Shown: one piece after another, positions 32,927 through 44,100 of the stretch
Position numbering within the stretch: position 1 is the first letter of the stretch
Layout of the letters: each line of letters starts with the position of its first letter
Source of the DNA: Sclerodactyla briareus
Lineage: Eukaryota > Echinodermata > Holothuroidea > Dendrochirotida > Sclerodactylidae
Length of the DNA stretch: 64,000 bases
Assembly (NCBI GenBank): GCA_026419785.1
Contig: JAODTK010004921.1
Location: 147,757-211,756 of the forward strand
Reading direction: 5' to 3'
Program-made: the position numbers and the translations under genes
The notes under the pieces: model-generated
Databases searched by the model: none
The model's input: only the letters and a program-made list of their open reading frames with translations
What the model was told of the DNA's origin: nothing

Positions 32927-35162
32927 TGACATGCCGATTTCAATTGCCAACCAGAATAGTGTTTGAGCTAAAAAAAAAAACAAAAAACTATAACATTAAG
33001 GGCAATCTCGTAGGGAGGCCGCGAGAATATTAGCTATATGTATGCAAAAAAGAAAAACCAACATGTGGAAACAACTCCTTTCTGGCTCACCAATCCATAT
33101 AGCTAATATACAGGATTAGGAATTATTCAGTTGGGTACTTTGTGATGGGCTGATTAAACATTAGGCCAATGTGGGTAGACATGTTCCAAGAATTCCAAGG
33201 TTATGCCAAATGGCAGTAAAGTCCTCAAAGTGGACAACCAATCAGCAGCGAGAGGTGTGTATGTGACCAGACAGGTGAGTTATTTTGTCTTTCCCCTGGA
33301 CCATAAGATTTTATTGTCAACTAGGCTGCAGAACTGGACTTCCGACGATCATGTTGGGTTAAACCACTGTCTGTAAGAGGGAGGGTTGTGGAGTGTAGTA
33401 TGGAGTACTGTAAACCAATCTCTCTCACATAGTCAGAGAGACTCAAGGAAGTTGGAAATTGGGTAATACATTGGATTTAATTAAAATCTAATCACACTAT
33501 GCGAACATTAAATGTAGGCTCAGCCTGCCAGTAAGAAAGCTCATCCGTCTATCAAGTTAACCTGATTAGCATGTACGGTTTAGAAATTTAATGAACGTGA
33601 CGAACAGAACGGACGGACGAACGAAAGAACGGACGGAGAGACATGTGACTGGTAGAGCTGCTCTCACGCAGCTAAAAACGCATCGTTTCAAAGGTAGTCA
33701 ACGATAGATGTGGGCCAGTGCCCCAAAATCCATTTTTAGGTTTTTTTTTTTTTTCAAGTTATGCGGTTCACTTCTGTGTTGGCAACCACAAATGTATTAT
33801 AAATTTATGGCAATCTTCTGACAAGGAAAACCCTTTGGTGCCTAAAAAACGTGCATGTTCTCTCAGAAAATAGCGGTTTGAGAGGGTCCTGTGATGATGC
33901 AGGGCGCCCTCCATCTGTCCAAAAGTGCTGATGTGAATGTTGAAACGGCCCCCAGAAACAATTACAGCCACTGCCTAAATCTAATTCAAAGTTGCACCCT
34001 ACCCATTTAAAAACACATCGAAAACCCATAGGGTCGTGGTGGTTAGTTAAAAAAGAGGGAGGGGTAATATAGTTGATGTACAAGCTTATTACCGTTTTGT
34101 CTTACTCATGGCAACACTAGTCGTTACTAGCTGTTGAAAATGGATAGTGAATGAGTAGTGTGGCTTTTCAATATTATCCGAGCTGTTGCTTTACTGAGAT
34201 AGGGCAATGGGATTCCCGCCTCAACATGAGGTATATATATCCAACAAAGCAGTGCCTACAAAAGGAGCTCATTGTCAAGTGTGGGGAATCCTCGCCCACT
34301 CGCACAAGGAAAGTTGTGTGAAAGGTCGCAGACGGACAGGCAGAGAGCGGGGTGGCGGTTGTAAGAAGAGGGGCGGGGGGGGGGTCAGGAATTGTGCAAA
34401 AGGCAGGTTTCGATATTCCGGATTGCTATTAGACTTAATAATTCCGCACGGGATCCTCTTCTTGCACTATCAAACTATGAACGACATGATGCCTTGTCAT
34501 GAGTAATAGGTAGGGTTGGCGCTGGGTCACAATCTAGGTTGCACCTGGAACCGGTGAGCAGGATTAGGTAATTGTTTTATGGGAGGCAGGCTAGCCCAGG
34601 CCTTGTGGAAACTCGAGTCCTCGATTTGTGCGGCCAGTGGGTCTATAGGCAAAACAATTCAGTGTTTCCGTGGCCGTGGTGGCATAAGTTGAATGCAATG
34701 CCATATAATATAATAAAATATTGGGCATAATTGTGGTCAGGTTCTTATTGACCTACCTGCGCATGGGTTCACTCGGCGTCATGATGAACTTTAACCTCTT
34801 ACCCAAGGCGACTTGCTCTTATATGATAAGAGGGCGGTCTGATGACTTACTCTTTCTGTTCATTTGCCTCAGATTGTAGGTTGAGGGTTATAAATTGGCT
34901 ACGTATAGCCGCGCACACCCTGAGAGGTCGTCGCATGATAATCCGTTTATTTATCTTACTTTGGCGAGCTCTGTTAAACTTTCGCCCCTGCGAGAAATGA
35001 ATTACTTAAGAGTCGTATTATTTATTACAATAGTAAAAGAATTAGACACAAAACAGTGCTTGTTTGGAAGGTGCAGTGCGCAACTCATCCGGAGTATTCG
35101 GTGGCCCTGATGAGAGACGGGGTTGTGGAAGCCGTAAAAGGCCACTAGGTATGTATGTGTGA
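32927..35162. other. Intergenic, no gene seen
   Basis: A purine-rich GAACGGACGGACGAACG stretch lies at about 33606-33640 and a T-run at 33738-33751. No supportable gene. Confidence 0.5.
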
Positions 35163-35188
35163 GGGGGGGGGGGGGGGGGGGGGGGGGG
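35163..35188. repeat. Poly-G run (~26)
   Basis: An uninterrupted G run whose true length is unreliable. Confidence 0.9.
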
Positions 35189-35952
35189 TACAGAGTAGGT
35201 CAATGCCTATCTGCGCTTGCTGTACGGTTGATGACGTCCGCCTTCAACCGTGTTTCTTGTAGCTGGAGGTGGAGTCGATCTTGTTTTCCGTCCGATCTCT
35301 TGAAGTCCACAGTTTGGCCAGTAGTATCTTCGGTTCGACACAATCAGTAAAAGTGTCGATCTCTTGGAGTGCTCTAGTGTGCTTCTCTGAGAACGATCCA
35401 TGTGGACGTTTGGCTTGTCGGGAGAGTTCGGCGCGCCAAGTCTCGATTATCAAATTTATGACCGCACGACGAAAGTGACGAGGTCCAAAGACTCAGATTC
35501 CTCGACAGTGCAGTTAATTGAGCCTGGTAGTCTCGGTAGATTTTTATTGACTTGTAGGTGGTCGTAGGTAGTGAGGAGCGCCCCTCCCCGTAGCTACACC
35601 ACTGTTCAAGCACTGGCAGACTGGAGAAGACTATAATTGCATATCGTACCATAGATTACTGTTCCATGTTTACAAATTTGAGAATAATGAAAGCAAAGCC
35701 TGTACAGTTTAACAACTTGAAACGTCAATCAAAATAAAAAATACGGGATTGTCTTTTTGCCTTTGGCCCTTCAGTGGCCCTTCATGAACTGCACTTTTTA
35801 TAAGCCTCATCTAAAAGTATTTGGTTTTGCCATGCACCTCTAGGCCCCCTTGACTTCTTACCATAGCTGTCAGGAATTTGGCTGCACGTAGTAAAATGCC
35901 ATTTTCTGCAGTGTATGTGTTTAATGTTCACTTCCGAGCTGAGCTTAATACT
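35189..35952 (-). other. Coding-like antisense segment, possibly old retroelement
   Basis: On the - strand, overlapping ORFs at 35207-35401, 35244-35453 and 35374-35652 give charged, helix-prone translations (for example RALQEIDTFTDCVEPKI). A decayed gag-like protein is possible but I cannot assign it. Confidence 0.25.
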
Positions 35953-36217
35953 GCCACCGTCAGGGGCGTAACAGACCTGACTGGGAGGGTGCCACCGTCA
36001 GGGGCGTAACAGACCTGACTGGGAGGGTGCCACCGTCAGGGGCGTAACAGACCTGACTGGGAGGGAGGGGGGGGGGGAGAGTATGAAAGTTTCCCGATTT
36101 CCATTCCCGAGAAGTATGACCACAGAAAAACAGTTGCGTGTTTACATTCGCCCCCTGCCGAGAAGTCCCCTGTCTGCCACCCCCGGGCCACCCTCTGGTT
36201 GCGCCCCTGGTCATCGT
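35953..36217. mobile_element. hAT-like MITE with triplicated left end
   Basis: CAGGGGCGTAAC on the left and, inverted on the right, CAGGGGCGCAACCAGAGGG (ending 36209) resemble hAT terminal inverted repeats. The flanks GCCACCGT (35953-35960) and GTCATCGT (36210-36217) match at 6 of 8 positions, the hAT target-site length. A 38-bp unit made of the flank plus the left terminus is repeated three times at 35953, 35991 and 36029. There is no transposase inside. Confidence 0.65.
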
Positions 36218-38060
36218 GAACAAACAACTCGAGCAACTCGCACTGATCAACGAGGGCAAATTTGTCACATGGTGATGAGAGCAAACAAATATACGATGTA
36301 GCCTACTTCCGTACTTGAACGGACTTGTATATCATTCTTGCTGTCTTATCCGAATTCACCCTAACCGAACTTGCTCATAGATTGTAATTCCTTACCCTAT
36401 CCCCTAATCATAAGGCCAATTGGTATTCCTCAACCCCCAGCTATACTCTGTCACTCTACTTAGGCCTACATAGACCTATATTAAGTACCGGTAGCCTACT
36501 ATAGGCCTACTAAGTTCTATGCCTTAAGGGATTAAAGGAATGAAAGTGGGCCTACACAATTTTCCTATCGCACATAGCCTATTTCAAATCGATGAATAAT
36601 CCCCTAACCACTGTTTTACCCCTACACTAACACTAATGGACAGGTACGGGTTGCACACTCAAGCCGTTTGGCAAATCAAAATCTACTTGGTGATTTCGCG
36701 AAACTGGTCCTACAGTACACTGGCTTCGGCACGATTTTCTTTCACATTGATGAACTATATACGGGACAATAAGTTGAAATAACGCATGTGGCACACGCTT
36801 GGTTTTTGCTACCGTACATATTTTGCCTATTTAATAGCACTATACGTATAAATCGGCTTACTGCCCCTAAGAATCATCAGATTTTACCCAGATTTTAGCA
36901 AGGTTATTGGGGTTCTCTGAAATAGGCCAAAAAATAAGCCAAATCACATTTGGCCTGCAGTTTCAAATTTCATAATCCAAACGTCTCCAAAAAAGGCCAA
37001 ATTTTTTGGCCTTCAAAAGCCAAACTGGCAACCCTGGCTGTTGATCTTGGTTACGTGTGTGCGCAATTTTAGCACGTGATCGAACGCATACACTTTAAAT
37101 GTGAATCAGGATATATCTAGGAATAATTAAATTAAATTTCATTACAAAAAATGACGAGGTATCTGTCACGGCAACAGAACGGATTTAGGTGATTTGGAGA
37201 CGCCCGTCTGACTGTACCACGTGAACTGCAAGAAAAGAGACCTTGGCCCACAGTCTATTACTCTATACTCACGCATGGTAGCACACGCCTGCGTGAAAGG
37301 CCATAGGCGCATCCAATCTCCATATGCTATCCAATTGACGGGCCTCCTCGGGCAAGCTACCAGGCCTGCGCCCGACCCACCCCAACTCAAAACTAGTCGG
37401 ACGTATATCGCATATTTGACTCGTGCGTTCCAATTTTTTTTTACACCGGATGGTTTGATGTAGGCCAAAAATTGGAAAGGACAGGTGTTGTGATGTTCGC
37501 GGAACGCGAGAACTCACTTTTATTGGTCATTGCCTAAGGAATATTTAAATACGTAGAGTTACGAGGAAAACCCTTTGGGTTTGTTTGCTGCGGGATGACC
37601 TGCAATTCGTATTCAAATTTTTTTTTTGCACAGTTCAAATGAACTGCTTAACATTGCCATGTATGCCCCCAATGCGAGATAGGCAAATGTGCAAAGATGT
37701 AAACATACTCACTTCGTCCGCAAACAAACGACATTGATCTGTGCTCTATACTCTCCAGCATTCCACAAGTGATTGTGCCCTTCATATGGGCGGGGATAAC
37801 AGACACTTTTTCCATACTTCGTCAGATTATAAATATGAGGCGACATGATTGAAGTTTTGTAACATGGATATCAAAATTTTGACCTGAAACTTTTAGGCCC
37901 ATACAATCACCACGAGGGTGACAACAATGGAACGTCACCCTGAACAGTTGGTCCAAAAAGAAAAGAAAAAGAAGAAGCTGTTTCGTGATAATCAAGAGCT
38001 CATGGGTTGCTATTAGGAACCGGTAGTATATTGAGGGTAGTGAGGCGCATATCAGTTCTT
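36218..38060. other. Intergenic, no gene seen
   Basis: Contains TAGGCCTAC-type short words at 36460-36510 and a palindrome (AAGGCCAAA/TTTGGCCTT) at about 36996-37016. Nothing coding is recognised. Confidence 0.5.
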
Positions 38061-38169
38061 TACATGTATTAGGCTACATGGCTACATGTATTAGGCTACA
38101 TGGCTACATGTATTAGGCTACATGGCTACATGTATTAGGCTACATGGCTACATGTATTAGGCTACATGT
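38061..38169. repeat. 22-bp minisatellite, 5 copies
   Basis: TACATGTATTAGGCTACATG plus GC starts at 38061, 38083, 38105, 38127 and 38149. The copies are identical; the last is cut after 20 bases. Confidence 0.97.
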
Positions 38170-38691
38170 TGTGACCATTCTAATGAAATAGCACACGATT
38201 CACCTTGATCCATGATGGATTTTACACCCCTAATGGACGGGGTTGAGGAATCTTTCAGCCCCAGCTGGATAACCTCATCAGACTGTTAGACAGTCCAACG
38301 GAAACCAACATACACTGTACATAGTAAATAGCTCGGTCAACGTGTAACACGATAACAGACATGGCAAATTCGCACACCAGATTAGATTTGGTAATATTCG
38401 AATATGTTTATATATGTTCGACGGGTTCCCCCGTGATATGAAAATGCAGTAAAAATGAATAGCGCACATGTTTTTTTCAATAGAATAAGCATCAATTTCT
38501 TATTAAGCTATATATACAACCCCCGACATGTTAGCATATTACGCAAAACAGAAATTGTGACAGGCATATTCTCTTGATGGATGCTCGTATTACATAGAAT
38601 CGATTATGATCTCTGTTATTGTTTAGTGGTTTGGAGTTTTATATTGTTCGCCAATATGGGGAATTCCCCATAGTAATTCCACTACTATACT
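38170..38691. other. Intergenic, no gene seen
   Basis: Nothing recognised. Confidence 0.5.
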
Positions 38692-38732
38692 GGTCTATTT
38701 ATTATTTATTTATTTATTTATTATTTATTTAT
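38692..38732. repeat. (TTTA)n microsatellite
   Basis: Repeated TTTA units with two short interruptions. Confidence 0.9.
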
Positions 38733-40147
38733 ACTGGTCTCAAGCAGAGACGGACACTTAGAGAATTCGTCAATTTTGGACACAGGAAACACAGGAAATA
38801 CACCCGAATGGTATAGTAGGGTGTGTGAAAATATATTATAGATCGATCGGCCTTCCAGAATGATGAATTAAAACAAAGATTTCAAGTTTCCCCAGGCCGT
38901 CACGTCGAGTGAAAATCCCGACTCGAACCAGCTATACACGGGAATTTTTTACCACACTGAATGGTACTGATGCAGTGCGTAGCCCATGCATGCATCCATA
39001 TGCAGTTTCATACTATCAAAAGTACACATAACAAGACCTTTCGAAAAAAAGAAAGAATGAGAACACACGACCCTCACTATATTAGACCACGCTCCAACTT
39101 GAAGTTAGTCCTACCTAACCTAATATATATTTTTTTTGTGACACTACGTGGCTGGAGTGAAGGTTCAGCGATAAGAAAATTAGTGAAAATTTCTCGAGAC
39201 CTCTAAGCCGCATTGAGGCCTATTTGGAAATATTAACGTTTTAGAATATACAGATTTAGAAAACCTTCATTCGGCCATGTTTTATGAAAGTACTCACTAG
39301 TAATCACTAGTAATTTTGCAGGATAGTAATTCCTTCCTTCATTAGCTCTATTACCGTGTTGCTCTAGTGACGCTCGATCGAGAAGCAGTCTGCTTTCTAC
39401 GCGACTATGCAGGTTATACTATATTATTACTACTACTACAACTACTACTACTACACACAGCATTAAACAATGCAATGTGAATTTCTTCTAAAACCGATGA
39501 ATGATTCTTATTGAATAACCTAGAAATCACTAATTTGCTGTGTGTGTGAACCAGGCGAAACATACACGGCGATCGCCTTGTTTCTTATGATGATAGATGA
39601 TAGAAACTCGCGTTCAAATAATAATTATCCGACTCATTGGGTTCCGTGTTTCCTTTTCATGCAAGAAGCGATTGTTCCCTAAAATTGTTCATCAAAGGCA
39701 ATGTGTCTCGATTCATAGACATGCATCTTCGTCATGTTATTATTGTTTATTATCTAAACGTTAACACCAACAACAGAAATGAAGCAGAAACGTTCGTAAA
39801 ATATCATAGGAGCCCCAAACCCGAACCTTTAAACAATACTGATCGATTTTTGTTTTCAGGCATATGTAAGTTGAGCAAATGTAAGGAATTCAAGCAAATC
39901 TGTGATATGTTAGACATTATTGCGTCTCTATTTTGAATAACTGGATAGAATACAATGTATCAGTAAACACGAGAAGCGCTGGCGAAAAACAAGGTTATGA
40001 GGAACACACTCAGGTATATACTTGTTCATTTGTTCCCAATCAATCCAAGTCAATGTCCCAGGTTGAAGTACATGCATTATTGAAATTAAAACGCTCCTAA
40101 TGTATTGCGCATGCTCTGACTTTATATCGTGATCGTATTCTTAGGAC
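38733..40147. other. 3' flank of the SANS-like gene
   Basis: An (ACT)n tract at 39425-39455. A 99-codon + ORF at 39637-39936 is unrecognised. On the - strand the nearest AATAAA is near 39752, about 400 bases after the stop, a possible poly(A) signal by inference. Confidence 0.4.
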
Positions 40148-41170
40148 TCAAACAGGAATGTCTAACAATGGCTTCTTCACATTTGCTAGGGCTATCTGCC
40201 GGTCCCCGAGAGCCTTCAATAGTTTCTTCCGGGGGCCTAATCCGAGGCCTAGTTTGACGACACGTATTCTCGTTGGTAGACGAGAGCCTTCAGATCGAGG
40301 TCTTCTTGCACAAAAACATCCAGATAGTCAGACAACCCACTGACTGCCAAAAATAGTTCTAGCGGCGTGGAAATCTCGTCTCCAACTTCATCTATAGCAG
40401 CCTGTCTAGACTAGTCTTGCGTTATTTTTGGCTAATCCCTCAGACAAAGTTTTTCCGAAGGTTGTCGTGACGCCATCTACCACGTCCTCTCCTTGGTCTT
40501 GATTCGATGGCGCAGGGGTCACGGTAGACATAGCCATCAGACTGGCTGACGCGGGTCCCGAAAAGATTCGCTCTGCCGAACCTTGATGGGTCATGTTTCA
40601 TATAAGATGGGAGTTGTTGCTCCTGTTCTTGTTGTTTTGTCTCGAAGAGAGAGGTAGCAGGGCCGTAAACTATGTCCAGGTTACGTGTGCTTCTCTGTGT
40701 TCCATACATGCTCGGGTACGCACTGTGTCCTTTTTTCTTCTTCGTCCCCTTGTTCTCTCCTTAGAGGCTGAAGATTTGCGACCTGGCGGATTGCGGGGGG
40801 TGCATCTATTTCGTCTGGGAGGATATACTGACCCTTCGTTTGTTTTCGAGTTTGGCCGGTTGAGGGTATTTGTTCCAGTTTCTTCGACTTTCTTTGACCT
40901 CACTTCTGCTTCCTTAATAGCGGATTTTCTTCGCTTTAAGACCTCGCTCTGTTCTTTGACTCCTGCTCGAGGTAGACGTTATCGAGTAGGTCAGCTATCT
41001 GGTGGTGTTCGTTCTCCTTCGCGAGCTGGAGCGCATTCCGTCCGTCATTCGTCAAAGACCAGATATTGCAGCCGAATGCGACAAGGAACGTTACCACGTT
41101 CAGCTTGCCGTTCATCGCAGCGAAGTGAAGGGCCGCGTACCCCTGGTTGTCACACAAATCCGGATTGCCA
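40148..41170 (-). CDS. USH1G/ANKS4B-like: SANS-like exon 2 (ankyrin repeats, linker, SAM domain, stop)
   Basis: On the - strand the acceptor CTACCGTTACAG precedes GGC AAT CCG at 41169. Ankyrin repeats occupy about 41169-40990. The frame shifts near 40955 into a Lys/Arg-rich linker (to about 40672) and again near 40700. SAM runs from about 40367 to 40180 with one more shift near 40280. TGA is at 40150-40148. A 208-codon ORF on the + strand (40593-41219) is the antisense shadow of this exon. Confidence 0.88.
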
Positions 41171-44100
41171 CTGTAACGGTAGAGAGAGAGCGGGGGAGAA
41201 AGAGAGAGATTACGGTTAGACGCTGTTCACAACATTAGGTTTAATCAGCTCCATTCACAATTATCGAGCACACCCGAATGGAACGCGAGGATCGCCCATG
41301 GCGTTAGTGTTGCATTTCGCAATTTTAGAATGATTTCAGAAATAGGTTGCTTGCAGTATAACCAACCAAGCATTGATGAGTAATAAGAAACATGAATATA
41401 ACTATATTTGATCACTAGTGAACGTAAGCTCTCTAATTTTCACTGGGCGCAAGACTGGCGAGGCTTGAACCTATGACGAGGCCTGCTTGAGAAAGAATTT
41501 GGTGAAGAGCTATGAAAGAGTAGTGGGTGACAGCTTGTTGATTCTAGACTTGAAAAGCTGAAGATTGTAGCAGAGGAAAGGACAGATGGCAAGCATTCCC
41601 AAAGGCGAGAGGTTCTGACAAGGAATGAGGAAGAATGAGAAATAGAGCGGGCGGCTGGGAGAATGCAACGTATATGGGTGCATGACTTGTCAGCCGAGTT
41701 ACCCGATATGGGATGAAGGGTGGGGGTATAATAGAGCTCAGCTCGGAGGAAGCAGTGCCCAACAATGAAGCGATAGAAAAGGGAGAGAGCTGCGACACAG
41801 CTACAGTGTGCAATACTTAGCAGAGAAGAAGTAAAAGAATCATCTGCAATAAGTCTTGATAGCCTTGGACTGTATCGTATCGAGGATTCCAATGACTGTC
41901 GGAGGGGGGGGCGCTCCTCAAACAGTGGGAAACAGTTACTCCAAGGGGGAGAAGAATCTGTGACTCATAGAGCCGAAACAGATGAACACGCTCGAAGTAG
42001 GTTCGAGAGCGGAAGAGGAAACTAAGTTTGTGGGAGGCCCGCTTGGCACTATCTGCAATATGGGATTTCCAGCTAAGAGCTAAGATCAGGAGTCAGGAGC
42101 ATGCCAGAAGAACTATAAACTCGTTCAGTCTTTAACTTGACCCGATTTCACAAACCCATTGCGTTACGATAGAAAGATTTGGTTAAGAAGGTCAGCAGTT
42201 TGCCTGCGTTTTGTGAGGCAATTAGAAAGGTGATTCCAAACCAGTCGACAGGCTAGTGTCATCAACGAAAGAAGAGACTGGGCAGGAGATGGTATCGAAA
42301 AGGTCATTGATGGAGAGAAGAAACAAGGTTGGAGAGATGACAATCTCGGGCACTCGGCATTGATGGGATGAACTGAGGATGTAAATCCATCGACACGAAC
42401 AGCAATTGACCGATCAGAGTAAAGTCAGAGATCCAGTGGATCAGAGAAGGGGGGAGGACCAAATTTAGGAAGTTTGGCAATGAGTTCACGATGCCAGACA
42501 AGGACTAAACGCTTTAGAAATGTCTAAAGCGATTACCCGACTCTCACCAGATAGGTCCAAAAAAAAGTTGACCATATATGAGTGGCATAAGCTAGGAGGT
42601 CAAGTGACCTCGCTTTGCGAAAAACATACTGAAGGTCGGAAAGCAGAAAATGATGTTCCATGGAGGACAAAAGTTGCTCGGTGATTGATTGATTCCAATA
42701 CTGAGTGTATTTTCTTCAGTAGACTTCATCGAACTCAGTATTATTATTTTCATATAGGAGTTGTCACTGATACATCAAAGGGACCTCAAGTAATATTTAG
42801 AGTTTATTCAACAATCGTGCTTGTTTTGAAGCAGAAGAGCTTAGCACATAGGGGCTCATTACAAGCGGAATATGTTCCATTTGCCCCCGTGTTTGTAGTG
42901 TGCTAAAATTTGGACGGTATCGACCTAGTTCTCTGACCCACAGGGGGAAACGACTGTTGTTAATAATGGAGAACGTGAATATAAGACGTTTTCGCAGCGG
43001 GTCAAAACTAGGTTCGAATCTAAGCAGTGTAGTCATTCCAAATACCACTATAAAATATCACATCGACAGAGCTTTCAACATAAAACACGGAGAATGGGAA
43101 GTGCCCATTTACCATTGAAAACTATCCCACGGATCAAGAGCCATAGGACCCATGTATTCCAGAAGAAGGAAGATTGAAAGGTGTTTACGCACTAATTTAA
43201 AATCGGGCTGTGCTGATAGCGCCCAAGGCCTTTCTTTCGTCATGGGGCACCGAGTTGTAGTCCAATTCTCATGCGCAGCACCACCCACAACGGCGATAGG
43301 ATTAGCCTTACCTAAGTTAATTGGTGCCCAACCTGAATCGTAGGTACCGGTACCGCCCCACGCCTCAATTTAAGTTTGTTTTTCCAGGCGGGCGTTTCCA
43401 GTTGAGGGTCACTTGGTTATGTTGTCAACTCAAGAGTATCACACATCGAAAAGCAGTAGTTATAGACTATTATTTGAAATTTCGTTGGTATGACCAGCCC
43501 CGGAATCAAATACCTCTCTGTTTGACAAAATAGTTCGCCCGTATCTCATACAGCTCGTCTGTATCCCATACGATACAATTATTCCATGTCTCATACCATA
43601 CAGTACGTCCGTATACCATACCGTACAGCTCGTCCGTATGCGTTTGTAGGATGTGTAATGTTCGTCAGGGGAGTTTCGAAGATCGTTCTGTCCACTGTCC
43701 GTGCGATGTCACACTACTAGTGCACCACATTGACATTTGACCCCATATCAATACCATCTAGTTACTCTACTCGTGAACAGGCCTACCGTTGAATTGTGTC
43801 TGTCAGTGAACGTTAGCATATTTCGTTTTCTACAAAAGGTAGCAATGATCCCCATGAAAACAAACACAGATTAGACCCCGGCACAGTTCTGGAAGAAAGT
43901 GCCATTATGGACTTATTATTTCAATATATAAATAACATTTCGGTATGCATAACTTGTTACCGTGTAAACTGAAAAAGGCAATATCGTCCGCCCACAACAC
44001 CTGTCAAAAAAAATGACGGTGCAGTTGCATTGTGTTATGACAAAAAACCGTTTCACGGTATATCGGAACTATCATCGTATTGACTCATTATAGCGACGAT

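Noticed and set aside
40593-41219. 208-codon + strand ORF, the longest in the window
   Set aside because: It is the antisense of the SANS-like exon 2, whose - strand translation shows clear ankyrin repeats. The + translation is Arg/Leu-rich and matches nothing.
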